This document shows, in pieces, positions 27,183-36,449 of a DNA stretch of 64,000 nucleotides. This stretch comes from JAPOXK01 sp965220315 (GTDB lineage Bacteria; Chloroflexota; Dehalococcoidia; Bin125), in contig CBDCPP010000002.1 in assembly GCA_965220315.1 (NCBI GenBank), positions 806,001 through 870,000 of the forward strand. Direction: 5' to 3'. Both the position numbers and the translations under genes were made by a program. Every line of letters starts with the position of its first letter. Within the stretch, counting starts at the first letter, position 1. Below the pieces are notes generated by a model. The model made no database searches. It saw nothing but the letters and a program-made list of their open reading frames with translations, and was not told where the DNA came from.

Positions 27183-28447
27183 GACTCGACATCGTCGCCC
27201 GCCGCGATCTGCAGTGGGCTCTCGGGCTGCTGCAACAGTTGACTGTCGGCCTGTACGCGGATGGGAAGGCCCCAGATTTGAATGAAACCGCGCGCCGCAC
27301 TTTGGTCAAACTGGTCGGCTGCATCATAAGTCGCCAACGAAAGCTGGTACAGACTGCGCGGGCTGCGGCGCCCCACGGCTGTCGCGGTGCCTTTGTGCAG
27401 CCGCAGTCGCACGACCCCGCTCACGTGCCGTTGTGTGGAGCGCACGTATGCTGCGAGGTCTTGGTGGTGCGCTGTGAACCACAAGCCGTCGTAGATTAAA
27501 TCTGCATACTCTTGCGCCAGCCGGCGCTTCAGCCGCTGCTGCGGCTTCGATAGTGTGAGCGTCTCCAGTGCCTGATGCGCCTCGCGCAGCGCCACGGCGG
27601 CGGGAGCCTCGTAGATTTCGCGGGACTTAATCCCCACCAGTCGGTTCTCGACCATGTCGATCCGGCCGATGCCGTGCTGCCCGGCCAGCTCGTGCATGCG
27701 CTCGATAAGCGGCACGGACTCCATCGTTAGACCGTCTATCGCGACTGGTGCTCCCTGCTCAAACTGCACCTCGACGAACGCGGGCTCGTCTGGCGCCTCC
27801 GCGACGGACCGTGTCCATTGATAGACATCCGCCGGTGGTTCGACCCACGGATCCTCCAGCATCCCTGCTTCGATCGATCGACCCCACAGATTCTCGTCGG
27901 TCGAATAGGGACTTGCGGTCGTCTCGCGGATCGGGATCCCGTGCTCCTTGGCATATGCGATCTCAGCAGGTCGGGTCGTCAGCTCCCAATCGCGAACGGG
28001 TGCCAAAATCGTCAGCTCGGGCGCCAGCGCCGCTACCGATACATCGAAGCGCACCTGGTCATTGCCCTTGCCGGTGCAGCCGTGTGCGACCGCTTGCGCG
28101 CCCTCTGCGCGGGCTGTGTCCACCAACAGTTTCGCGATGAGCGGGCGCGCCAGCGCTGTCGCCAGTGGATAGCGATCCTCGTAAATCGCCCCGGCGGCCA
28201 GCGCGGGCAGCACGAAGTAGCGCGCGAAAATCGCCTGCGCATCTTCTACCACCAGACGCGTCGCGCCCGCCGCCAGCGCGCGCTTCTCGAGTTCTGGGTC
28301 CGCGTCGAGGAAGCCTACGTCGGCCGTTAGACATACGACCTCCCAGTTGCGTTCCACAAGCCAGCGCGTCACGGTCGATGTGTCGAGGCCGCCGCTGTAG
28401 GCCAGCACCACTTTCTTGCCGGCTCCCTCGTAGGGTGTGGCGCTCAT
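27179..28447 (-). CDS. argG: Argininosuccinate synthase
   Basis: 422 aa ATP-pyrophosphatase-fold enzyme joining citrulline and aspartate. The PP-loop is AYSGGLDTS near residue 17. HGCTGKGNDQVRFD and STDENLWGRSIEAG are family signatures. It overlaps argD upstream (start within the argD stop) and the small 115-aa gene downstream, forming a tightly coupled operon. Confidence 0.97.
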   Translation of the reverse strand: MSATPYEGAGKKVVLAYSGGLDTSTVTRWLVERNWEVVCLTADVGFLDADPELEKRALAAGATRLVVEDAQAIFARYFVLPALAAGAIYEDRYPLATALARPLIAKLLVDTARAEGAQAVAHGCTGKGNDQVRFDVSVAALAPELTILAPVRDWELTTRPAEIAYAKEHGIPIRETTASPYSTDENLWGRSIEAGMLEDPWVEPPADVYQWTRSVAEAPDEPAFVEVQFEQGAPVAIDGLTMESVPLIERMHELAGQHGIGRIDMVENRLVGIKSREIYEAPAAVALREAHQALETLTLSKPQQRLKRRLAQEYADLIYDGLWFTAHHQDLAAYVRSTQRHVSGVVRLRLHKGTATAVGRRSPRSLYQLSLATYDAADQFDQSAARGFIQIWGLPIRVQADSQLLQQPESPLQIAAGDDVES

Positions 28448-29664
28448 GGTGTTCCCGCCGGCAGCTGAGAGCTCTCCACTGCTTCGACGGCGCTGAGAGC
28501 TGCATCGAAGATCGCGGCCGCTTCATCGAGCTCTGCCTCAGTCACTGTCAGCGGCGGTACCCAGCGGATCACAGTCGGCTTCAGGTTGCTGCACAGCAAT
28601 CCCCGATCCCGGCAGGCGGTGACTACCTCTCCAGCGATCTCTCCGTCAAACTCGATCCCGATCAGTAATCCCTGTCCTCGCACGTCGACGATCTGCGGAT
28701 GCTGGTCCTCCAGTGCCCGCAGCTTCGCCCGCACTCGTTCGCCTTTCGCCTCCGCCTGTGCGGGCAGATCTTCCTTGATGATCGTCCGCACAACGCTTAA
28801 CGCCACCGCTGTCGTCAGCGGTTGCCCGCCGAACGTCGTTCCGTGGTCGCCTGGCTGAAACACGGAAAATCGATCATTGGCCAAGAACGCGCCGATCGGA
28901 ACACCGCTGCCCAGCCCTTTGGCGATCGCCATGATATCCGGCGTGACGCCGCTATGCTGGAAGCCGAACAGCCGTCCTGTGCGTCCGAACCCGGTTTGCA
29001 CCTCATCCATGATCAGCGCGACGTTGCGCTCGTCGCACAGCGCGCGAACGGCGGGCAAATAATCGAGGTCCGGGACGTTGACGCCCCCCTCGCCCTGTAC
29101 AGGCTCCAGCATCACCGCGCATGTCCGGTCGTCGACTACAGCCTCCAGCGCGGCTATGTCGTTGAAGGGAACGTGTCGGAAGCCGTCCGGCAGCGGTTGG
29201 AATGGCTCGCTATAGCGAGGCGTTCCGGTTGCCGTCACGGTCGCGAGCGTGCGGCCATGGAAGCCCTGCTCCATCGCCACGATTTCGAACGCACTGTTCT
29301 TCTCCGTCTGCCCCCACTTGCGCGCCAGTTTGATACAGCCTTCATTGGCTTCGGCGCCGCTGTTACAGAAGAACACGCGACTAAGGCCGCTTGCCTTCGT
29401 GAGAAGCTCCGCTAGCTCGATCTGCGGCACCGAGTAGAAATAGTTCGAAACTTGGATGAGCCGCTCGGCTTGACTCTTCAGTGTCTCAACGACGGCTGGA
29501 TGCCCGTGTCCTAGCGCGATTACCGCAATCCCCGCTACGAAATCGAGGTAGGACTTCCCCTCGTCGTCCCATACACGTGAGCCCTCGCCCCGCACGATCG
29601 TTACAGGGAAGCGCTTGCCTGTATTGAAGCAAACCGCAGCCTCGCGCTCGGCGATGGTTGGCAT
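28444..29664 (-). CDS. argD: Acetylornithine aminotransferase
   Basis: 406 aa class III PLP aminotransferase. Visible are FCNSGAEANEGCIKLAR, the PLP Asp in ALIMDEVQTGFGRTG and the Schiff-base Lys in AIAKGLGSGVPIGA. It converts N-acetylglutamate semialdehyde to N-acetylornithine. ATG 29664 is chosen; the frame extends to 29739 without better support. It lies 94 bp after argB and overlaps argG by 4 bases. Confidence 0.94.
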   Translation of the reverse strand: MPTIAEREAAVCFNTGKRFPVTIVRGEGSRVWDDEGKSYLDFVAGIAVIALGHGHPAVVETLKSQAERLIQVSNYFYSVPQIELAELLTKASGLSRVFFCNSGAEANEGCIKLARKWGQTEKNSAFEIVAMEQGFHGRTLATVTATGTPRYSEPFQPLPDGFRHVPFNDIAALEAVVDDRTCAVMLEPVQGEGGVNVPDLDYLPAVRALCDERNVALIMDEVQTGFGRTGRLFGFQHSGVTPDIMAIAKGLGSGVPIGAFLANDRFSVFQPGDHGTTFGGQPLTTAVALSVVRTIIKEDLPAQAEAKGERVRAKLRALEDQHPQIVDVRGQGLLIGIEFDGEIAGEVVTACRDRGLLCSNLKPTVIRWVPPLTVTEAELDEAAAIFDAALSAVEAVESSQLPAGTP

Positions 29665-29758
29665 GGCTTTTTCTCTCGTCTGCGTCAGCGCTCCGGCAAT
29701 GTCACGATATCCAGCGTTCTCCTTCGCAGCAAGGAACATTCAGCGCGGTGCGCTGCAA

Positions 29759-30532
29759 CTACAAGACGAGCGTACCCGTCTCGCCTCGCAGCGCGGCCGG
29801 CACCGCTCCCGCGGCTCGGCCATTGACGATCCGTGCCGCCGCCCCTGCCGCCGCTGCCGTCCGGCCTGCGGCCAGCTTGGGCAACATTCCCCCCACTACG
29901 ACTCGGGCCGATTGAAGAGCCTGAGCCTGTTCGGCGTCGATCGTGACGAGCGGCTGCTGCTCGCTGTCCAGCACGCCGTCGGTGTCGGTCAGCATCACGA
30001 GTGCCTCCGCCTTCAGCGCCACACTGACCGCGCCGGCCACGGCATCTGCGTTGATATTGATGAGCTGATCGTTGGTGGAGAGCCCGATCGGGGCAACGAT
30101 CGGTAAGAAACCAGCGTCCAGCAATGCTACAAGCGGCGCAGCATCGCAGACAGGCTCCTCTCCCACGAAACCCAAGCCACGCTGGCTTAGCGGAGACCGT
30201 ACGATCCCGGCGTCGGCTCCCGAGATGCCGAGCGCCTGCGTGCCCAGCGAGACAAACTGCTCCACGAGCCGTTTGTTCACTACACCCGTAAGAACCGCGA
30301 TCGTTATATCCAGCGCTTCGGGCGTTGTCTTGCGCAGTCCATCGGAGAACTCTGTCTCCACCCCAAGCCGCTCCAGCCACTCTGTCGTCAGCGCTCCACC
30401 CCCGTGTACCACTACCACCTGTCGGTCCTGCCGCGCGAGTGCCGCGATATCGGCCAATGACGTGTCGTGGGCTCCGAGCGTGCTGCCACCCAACTTGACC
30501 ACGATCGCGCCCGGGGCTTGTGCAGCATTCAT
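29759..30532 (-). CDS. argB: Acetylglutamate kinase
   Basis: 257 aa amino-acid-kinase fold. The N-terminal VKLGGSTLG and VVVHGGGALTTEWL are the phosphate- and substrate-binding glycine loops. ININADAVAGAVSVALKA and VMLTDTDGVLD match the C-lobe. It phosphorylates N-acetylglutamate, the step usually inhibited by arginine. I see no long N-terminal helix of the arginine-sensitive hexameric type. It is 38 bp downstream of argJ. Confidence 0.96.
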   Translation of the reverse strand: MNAAQAPGAIVVKLGGSTLGAHDTSLADIAALARQDRQVVVVHGGGALTTEWLERLGVETEFSDGLRKTTPEALDITIAVLTGVVNKRLVEQFVSLGTQALGISGADAGIVRSPLSQRGLGFVGEEPVCDAAPLVALLDAGFLPIVAPIGLSTNDQLININADAVAGAVSVALKAEALVMLTDTDGVLDSEQQPLVTIDAEQAQALQSARVVVGGMLPKLAAGRTAAAAGAAARIVNGRAAGAVPAALRGETGTLVL

Positions 30533-30570
30533 GCGGTTCAGCGTACGGCGACCGGCGGTTGAGAGAGCGC

Positions 30571-31794
30571 CTACGTAACGTAGTCTGCGTTGAAGCGCAC
30601 GTACTCTTCGGTCAGGTCACAGCCCCAGGCGGTCGCGGACGCCTCGCCCTGGCCCAGCTCAAGCCGGATTCGCACCACCATGCCCATCACTGCCTTGGCG
30701 GCCTGCGCCTCTGGCACTCCGGTCGGTTCTCCCCGAGCGAACAGTGTCATCTCACCGATCGAAAGTCGGCAGCGGTTCGGATCGATCCGCACCCCCGCGT
30801 TTCCTGCCGCCATCAGGACGCGACCCCAATTCGGGTCGCCCTTGCTTAGCGCCGCCTTGAGGAGGGGCGACCGCACTACGCTTCGCGCCACTGCCCGTGC
30901 TTCCTCGACGCTTGCTGCGCTTCCCACCCCCACCTCGATCAACTTTGTCGCACCTTCGCCGTCGCGCGCGATGTCGATCGCGAGCTTTCGGCAGACCGTC
31001 TCCAGTGCTGCAGCGAAGGGGTTCACCGCGGCGGCGCCGGCGATCGGCGGCCCACTGCCTGCCCCGTTCGCCAGCAGCAGTACCGTATCGTTCGTGGACG
31101 TGTCTCCGTCAACGCTGATCATGTTGAATGTACGGTCGCACGCCTCCCGCAGATGCGCTTGCAGGACGGGTGCTTCTACCGGCGCATCGGTTGTTAAGAA
31201 GGCCAGCATCGTCGCCATGTTCGGATGGATCATGCCCGCGCCCTTGGCGCAGCCGCCGACGGTGTAAGAACGTCCATTTGCCTCGAACGTCTGGCTCGCT
31301 TCCTTTGGAAACGTGTCCGTTGTCATGATCGCGCGCGCGAACGCCGCACCGCCCGTATTCGTCGCCGTGATCGCGTTCGCTCCTGCCTCGATCAGATCCA
31401 TCGGCAAGTACTGCCCGATCATGCCCGTACTCAGAATGAATGCCTCATCGGGCCCGCATCCCGTGCGTGCCGCGGCGATCTCGGCCATCCGCCGCGCATC
31501 AGCTAATCCTCGCTCCCCCGTCGCTGCGTTCGCATTGCCGGAGTTCACTAGTACGGTTTGGATCCGGCCGTTCGCTACATGCTCCGCATCAACGATGAGT
31601 GGTGCCGCCCTGAGTGCGTTCGACGTGAAGACCGCCGCTGCCGCCGCTACCGTATCGGATACCAGGAGGCCCATATCGGGCAGTTTGGATTCTTTGATTC
31701 CGGCCGTCGTGGCGCCAGCTGTGAAGCCGCGCGCGCGCGTCAGCGCGCCAGGGCTCGAGTCGACTGCGCCATCCGGTTGAGCGTCGTCGTTCAC
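30571..31794 (-). CDS. argJ: Ornithine acetyltransferase / amino-acid N-acetyltransferase
   Basis: 407 aa Ntn-fold enzyme that recycles acetyl from acetylornithine to glutamate. The autocleavage site is at HPNMA-TMLAF, giving nucleophile T195 at the start of the beta chain. AKGAGMI before it and SVDGDTSTNDTVLLLANG after it are conserved. With argJ present the acetyl group is recycled, which explains the absence of argE. It lies 7 bp downstream of argC. Confidence 0.96.
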   Translation of the reverse strand: MNDDAQPDGAVDSSPGALTRARGFTAGATTAGIKESKLPDMGLLVSDTVAAAAAVFTSNALRAAPLIVDAEHVANGRIQTVLVNSGNANAATGERGLADARRMAEIAAARTGCGPDEAFILSTGMIGQYLPMDLIEAGANAITATNTGGAAFARAIMTTDTFPKEASQTFEANGRSYTVGGCAKGAGMIHPNMATMLAFLTTDAPVEAPVLQAHLREACDRTFNMISVDGDTSTNDTVLLLANGAGSGPPIAGAAAVNPFAAALETVCRKLAIDIARDGEGATKLIEVGVGSAASVEEARAVARSVVRSPLLKAALSKGDPNWGRVLMAAGNAGVRIDPNRCRLSIGEMTLFARGEPTGVPEAQAAKAVMGMVVRIRLELGQGEASATAWGCDLTEEYVRFNADYVT

Positions 31795-31801
31795 GGGCGC
31801 G

Positions 31802-32842
31802 CTAAGGGTAGATCGCGGCGACTGACAGGCCAGCGCTCTCGTCGAAGCCGCACATCAAATTGAGGCACTGGATGGCAGCGCCTGCGGCGCCCTTGCCTAG
31901 ATTGTCCAACGCCGCGATCGCAACCACTTGGCCGGTTACCACGTCGACATTCGGATAAACAAGACAGGCATTGCTGCCCAGCGTGTGTTTCGTGCTGGGC
32001 CCGCTCGGTGCCACATGCACGAACGGGTGTCCTTCGTAGAAAGCCTGGTAGCGCTGGGTGAGTTCCGTCTGTGCGAGCTGGCGCTCCGCCGGCAGCGCGC
32101 CCACCCGCGCGGTGGCGTAGGCAGTCGCCAGGATTCCGCGCGTCATCGGGACCAGATGCGGGACGAAGGTGACCTGCGGTACCCCCCCATTTGGTTGCAG
32201 AGCGCCGAGCTCTTGTGTGATCTCGGGTTGATGCCGGTGCCCGTCCAATCCGTAGGCGCTGAGAGTGCCGTCCACTTCGGCGAAGTGGCTGCTCTGCTTC
32301 AATGCCCGGCCCGCGCCGGACAGTCCAGATTTCGCGTCGACGATGAATGCGTCCTCTACCAACTCGCCCGCCAGCAGCGGCGCCAGCGCCAGGATCGCTG
32401 CGGTCGGGTAGCAGCCCGGGACAGCGACCAGCCGCGATTTCCGGATCGCATCACGATGTAGCTCCGGCAGACCATACGTCGCCTGCGCTAACAGATCGCT
32501 CGCCGGGTGTTCGCCGTACCAACGTGCGTAGATATCGGGGTCATGAAGCCGAAAATCAGCGCTGCAGTCGATCACCGGCGTACCGGCTCGGATATACGGC
32601 TCCAGCAGCGGCGCCGCCGCGGTGTGCGGCAGCGCTGATAGCACCACGTCGACATCGTCCCGGAGCTGCTCGGTGATCGCCAAATCCAGCGACCACAGGT
32701 GCGGGAACACATCCGGCAGCCGCCGCCCTGCCTCGGACCGCCCCGTCACCGAGGTCACGCGCACCTCTGGATGGCCGAGCAATAGCCGGGCCAGCTCGCA
32801 CCCTACGTAGCCGGTAACGTTGATGATGCCAGCGCGGATCAC
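31802..32842 (-). CDS. argC: N-acetyl-gamma-glutamyl-phosphate reductase
   Basis: 346 aa NADPH-dependent reductase. The Rossmann start is GIINVTGYVGCELARLL (a T in place of the usual A of GxSGYxG), and the catalytic cysteine is C144 in VAVPGCYPTAA. HRHQPEITQEL near 215 contains the active-site His. It is the first arginine gene of the run, 33 bp after nth. Confidence 0.96.
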   Translation of the reverse strand: MIRAGIINVTGYVGCELARLLLGHPEVRVTSVTGRSEAGRRLPDVFPHLWSLDLAITEQLRDDVDVVLSALPHTAAAPLLEPYIRAGTPVIDCSADFRLHDPDIYARWYGEHPASDLLAQATYGLPELHRDAIRKSRLVAVPGCYPTAAILALAPLLAGELVEDAFIVDAKSGLSGAGRALKQSSHFAEVDGTLSAYGLDGHRHQPEITQELGALQPNGGVPQVTFVPHLVPMTRGILATAYATARVGALPAERQLAQTELTQRYQAFYEGHPFVHVAPSGPSTKHTLGSNACLVYPNVDVVTGQVVAIAALDNLGKGAAGAAIQCLNLMCGFDESAGLSVAAIYP

Positions 32843-32875
32843 GCGGCGCCTCCGCTGGTTGCGTGTCGAGCCACC

Positions 32876-33625
32876 CTAGCCTGCCCTTCCCAACCCTGCA
32901 CTGGGACATCGGTCTGACAGGACACATTGCTCGCAGTGAGGGCGCCTCGCCTTGCATACGCGGCGCCCGTGCCGGATCAATGCGACGTGGAACGGGTACA
33001 CCTGTCCCCGACGCAATTGTGATTCGAGCAGTTCATGTGCGGCGGCGGCGCTCGTTTTTTCATTGATGAGACCCAGGCGCTGGCACACGCGATGCACGTG
33101 CGTATCGACCGGCAGGGCGGGCCGCTTCAGCGCGAAGAGCAACACGCACGCCGCCGTCTTTGGTCCTATGCCGGGCAAGCTCGTGAGCCACGCTTTGGCG
33201 TCCTTCAGTGGCAAGGTTTCCAGATGAGAGGCATCCCATTCGCCTCCCAATCGCTCGCGCAGCTCCGCCAGCAGCGCCTTCAGCCGCGGCGCCTTCGTCT
33301 TCGCCAGTCCTCCAATGCGAATAGCCTCTTCGATCTCCTCGACCGGTGCCGCCAACACGACATCCCAATCGGGGAAGCGTGCCACGAGCGATTGGTACGC
33401 TCGTCCCGAATTCGTATCCGAAGTGTTCTGCGATAGGAGCGTCAGCACCAGCTCCGCCACCGGATCACCGTGTGCGCGCCAGGCTGGGATCGGCGCCTCG
33501 GCGTCCAGGCGCGCGATGATTTCCGAGGGCGCGAGCAAGTGGATGGTTTGGCGTTGCCGGCTGCCCGAGCGGCACTGGCCGGACGCCTTCCCTCGCGCTG
33601 GCTCCTTCACGGCAGGGCGTTTCAT
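32876..33625 (-). CDS. nth: Endonuclease III-type DNA glycosylase
   Basis: 249 aa HhH-GPD base-excision glycosylase. The hairpin-Gly motif LPGIGPKTAACVL carries the catalytic Lys, and VDTHVHRVCQRLGL carries the catalytic Asp. The C-terminal [4Fe-4S] motif is C-x6-C-x2-C-x5-C. About 45 basic residues precede the domain. ATG 33625 overlaps the stop of the upstream reductase (ATGA). The frame extends upstream without support. Confidence 0.94.
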   Translation of the reverse strand: MKRPAVKEPARGKASGQCRSGSRQRQTIHLLAPSEIIARLDAEAPIPAWRAHGDPVAELVLTLLSQNTSDTNSGRAYQSLVARFPDWDVVLAAPVEEIEEAIRIGGLAKTKAPRLKALLAELRERLGGEWDASHLETLPLKDAKAWLTSLPGIGPKTAACVLLFALKRPALPVDTHVHRVCQRLGLINEKTSAAAAHELLESQLRRGQVYPFHVALIRHGRRVCKARRPHCEQCVLSDRCPSAGLGRAG

Positions 33626-34769
33626 AGCATCCGCGCCGACAGGGCTAGGCCTGGGATCCGCCGCAATTCCGCCTGGTACGTCGACCGGCCTTGCATGACC
33701 CGGAAGAGGGCGCGCCAAAAATACGCCATCCGTTTGCTCGTGGCCAATGCCAGCCACGGCCACGTTGTGATGCACCAGTAGTACATTCGTGAGATCGCCC
33801 GTGCCGCATCCAACTCTGGCTGGATGATGCGGTCGATCGCTTGTGTATACTCTTCGGCCGCCTCACCAGCGCCGCCTAGCGCTGCTAGTGCCGCCGTTGC
33901 CGCTAGCCCCCCCGACTCGATTGCGTACGAGATTCCCTCTGCAGTGAACTCGTCCGCGAGGCCTGCGGCATCGCCCAGCAGCAGCACCGGGCCAGCCGCG
34001 ATGCGCTCCGTACTGCGCCGGTAGCGAATCGGATGCCCGCGCGCCTCCTGCACTTCCGCCCCGGCCAGCCCCAATCCCTCTAAGTAGCGCTGTGCCTGCT
34101 CTCGAATCCGGTGCCCGCGACCCGGTGCGAGAACCAGCCCGATGGACAGGTGCTCGGCTTTTGGGAAAACCCAGCCATAGCCCCAAGGCCGATAGCCCAC
34201 ATCAACGTTCACGATCCCGTTCCAGCGACGCAGAGCCGTCTCGGGTGCAGCAATCTCTAGTTCCCAAGCCGCGCTCTTCGCGAGTCCGTTCCCTAATCCG
34301 GCCGCAGGCGCTACTCGCCCCGCTGCTCCGTCTGCGCCCAGCACTACTGTCGCTTCGTGGACACCGCGATCCGTGGTTATTCGAGCGCCCGTTGAGCCGA
34401 CCTCGACATCTCGCACTGCCTCCTCCTCGCGCACCTCGGCGCCGGCCTCGCCTGCCCAGTCCAGCATTAGTGCGTCGAAGCGGTCGCGCTGCACCATGTA
34501 GGCCAGTGGGTCCGTTGATCGCTTTACGAAGCGCCGCTCGCCGAGATGGCTCACTTCGATCCCCTGCACGACATCTTCAATCACTGCATCGATCGGACGA
34601 TCGAGCAAAGCGACCGTGCGTACCGGCACGCCGCCGCCGCAAGCCTTGTATCGGGGTGGCGTACCTTCTCCAGCAAGAGCGTGCGGGCCCCTGCTGTGGC
34701 TAACTGGCGGGCGGCGGTGCTGCCTGCTGGACCGCCCCCTGCCACGATCACGTCCCAACGACTGCTCAT
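33622..34769 (-). pseudogene. Geranylgeranyl reductase family flavoprotein, frameshifted
   Basis: Two minus-strand frames together make one family-length protein of about 382 aa. From ATG 34769 the first frame gives the FAD dinucleotide fold (WDVIVAGGGPAGSTAARQL) to HP at 34653-34658. The family continuation RYKACGGGVP then appears in the next frame and runs to 33622 with intact FAD motif DAAGLADEFTAEGI. One extra C in the C4 run at 34653-34656 would join them as HPRYKACGGG. The gene is either a recent pseudogene, a sequencing error or a programmed shift. The family saturates prenyl chains of lipids or quinones. It precedes nth in the same run. Confidence 0.85.
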
Positions 34770-34796
34770 GCCTGCAGCCTAACAATGGAACCTGAT

Positions 34797-34812
34797 CCAC
34801 GACTTGTTGTGG
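34797..34812. promoter_or_regulatory. Imperfect palindrome upstream of tupA
   Basis: CCACGAC-TT-GTTGTGG is a 7-base dyad with one mismatch, 31 bp before the tupA start and 28 bp from the divergent reductase start. It may be an operator for the tungstate transporter. Support is symmetry and position only. Confidence 0.25.
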
Positions 34813-34842
34813 TTACCGCAATGTGGCACGATTCCGATCGTT

Positions 34843-35742
34843 ATGCCTGCTTCAGCATATCGCTCCCGACTATGGGTCCGCCTCGCTCTAGCAGGCCTCG
34901 TTGCGTTCGCACTCCTCGTGTTCGCTTGCCGCCCTGCTCCGCCCACGGCGCGCGGCGATCTGATCCTCGCCACGACCACCAGCGTCCAAGATAGTGGTCT
35001 CCTTGAGGTGCTCATCCCCGTCTTCGAGGCCGATGTGAACGTCAATGTGAAGCCGGTCGCGGTCGGTACAGGCGCCGCGCTGCGCTTGGCCGAGGACGGC
35101 AACGCCGATGCCCTTTTCGTGCATGCACCGGACGCAGAGCGTGCGCTGGTCGATGCGGGCCACGCCTATAACAGGTACCCCGTTGCCTACAATGATTTCG
35201 TAATCGCTGGCCCGCGAGACGATCCTGCCAATATCGCGGGCGGTACCGATGCCGCTATGGCGTTCACCGCTATCGCCATTGCCGAGGCGCGTTTCATTTC
35301 TCGCGGCGATGACAGCGGTACGCACAAGCGCGAGCAGGCGATCTGGGAAGAGGCTGGTACCGCCCCAAGGGGCTCTTGGTATGTGGAAAGCGGTCAGGGT
35401 ATGGGCGCGACGCTCACCATCGCCGACCAAAAGCTCGCCTATGTGCTGACGGACCGAGGCACCTTCCTCGCACTTTCAGACGGCATTGACCTTGTCCCTC
35501 TAGTCGAGGGCGATCCAGCCCTTCTCAATCTCTACAGCGTGCTGCAAGTTAGCCCTGCTAAGCTCGGCGTCAACACCCTTGCCGCCGTCGCCTGGATTGA
35601 GTTTATGCTCAGCGAGGAAGCTCAAGCGATTATCAATGACTTCCGCCGCGAGGAGTTCGGCCGCCCCCTCTTCTACGCCACTGCCGGCCTCCGGGAGGCC
35701 GAAGTGATTGAGCGCTTCGCCGCACAAGCTGCCGATGGCTGA
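34843..35742 (+). CDS. tupA: Tungstate ABC transporter, substrate-binding protein
   Basis: 299 aa. A hydrophobic N-terminus ends in a lipobox-like LVFAC, so it is probably a lipoprotein. The mature start ILATTTSVQDSGLL is characteristic of TupA-type tungstate binders, and SRGDDSGTHKRE is the second oxyanion-binding segment. ATG 34843 fits the signal peptide better than the TTG at 34804. It is followed after 11 bp by the permease and then the ATPase. Tungstate rather than molybdate is inferred from family; the window also has a molybdopterin oxidoreductase. Confidence 0.92.
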   Translation: MPASAYRSRLWVRLALAGLVAFALLVFACRPAPPTARGDLILATTTSVQDSGLLEVLIPVFEADVNVNVKPVAVGTGAALRLAEDGNADALFVHAPDAERALVDAGHAYNRYPVAYNDFVIAGPRDDPANIAGGTDAAMAFTAIAIAEARFISRGDDSGTHKREQAIWEEAGTAPRGSWYVESGQGMGATLTIADQKLAYVLTDRGTFLALSDGIDLVPLVEGDPALLNLYSVLQVSPAKLGVNTLAAVAWIEFMLSEEAQAIINDFRREEFGRPLFYATAGLREAEVIERFAAQAADG

Positions 35743-35753
35743 GAGGCGCGACT

Positions 35754-36449
35754 GTGGACCTGCTTTGGGACGGCATCAAAGAGGCCTTCAATCTCTGGAT
35801 TCACGGCGACGCTGAGATCATTGAGATTACCCTACGTACCCTTGCCGTCTCAAGTCTCGCTACGGTGGTGTCGTTGGTACTCGGAATCCCGATCGGTGCG
35901 GCACTCGCGCTCAAACGCTTCCCTGGGCGGCGTCCGCTCGTTGCCTTCGTTAACACGGGCATGGGCATGCCGCCGGTTGTTGTTGGGCTCTTCGTCGCGA
36001 TCATGCTGTGGCGCAGCGGTCCCTTCGGCAGCCTCGGCCTCATCTACACTCCGTGGGCGATTGTCATTGCCCAGTTCGTCATCGCTGTGCCGCTCGTGAT
36101 CGGGATATCGCTGGCTGCTATCCAGGCCATCGACCCTAAGCTCATCGACCAGATGATCGCTCTCGGCGCGAATCGCGTGCAGCTCCTTTGGCTGATCGTG
36201 CGCGAGGCGCGCTTGGGGTTGCTCGCCGCGCTCATGGCTGGCTTCGGCGCTGTCATCTCTGAGGTGGGAGCTTCCATCATGGTCGGCGGCAACCTTGCAG
36301 GAGAGACACGCGTTCTCACCACTGCGACTGTGCTTGAAACAAGCCGTGGCCGTTTCGAGGTCGCGATTGCCCTCGGCGTGATGTTGCTTGTGATCGCTTA
36401 CCTCGTGAATTTGGTCTTCACTAGTGCCCAGCAACGCCGCCCCGCCTAG
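35754..36449 (+). CDS. tupB: Tungstate ABC transporter, permease
   Basis: 231 aa with five or six hydrophobic helices. The EAA-type coupling loop is IALGANRVQLLWLIVREAR near residues 138-155. VVSLVLGIPIGAALAL and NTGMGMPPVVVGL match TupB/CysT-like permeases. The GTG start follows GAGAGG. The 3' end overlaps the ATPase gene by 26 bases. Confidence 0.9.
   Translation: MDLLWDGIKEAFNLWIHGDAEIIEITLRTLAVSSLATVVSLVLGIPIGAALALKRFPGRRPLVAFVNTGMGMPPVVVGLFVAIMLWRSGPFGSLGLIYTPWAIVIAQFVIAVPLVIGISLAAIQAIDPKLIDQMIALGANRVQLLWLIVREARLGLLAALMAGFGAVISEVGASIMVGGNLAGETRVLTTATVLETSRGRFEVAIALGVMLLVIAYLVNLVFTSAQQRRPA

Noticed and set aside
34657..34800. Upstream part of the 392-aa frame as a real N-terminus of the reductase
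   Set aside because: It is Arg/His/Ser-rich and lacks a dinucleotide fold, whereas the adjacent frame carries a perfect GGGPAGSTA motif for this family.
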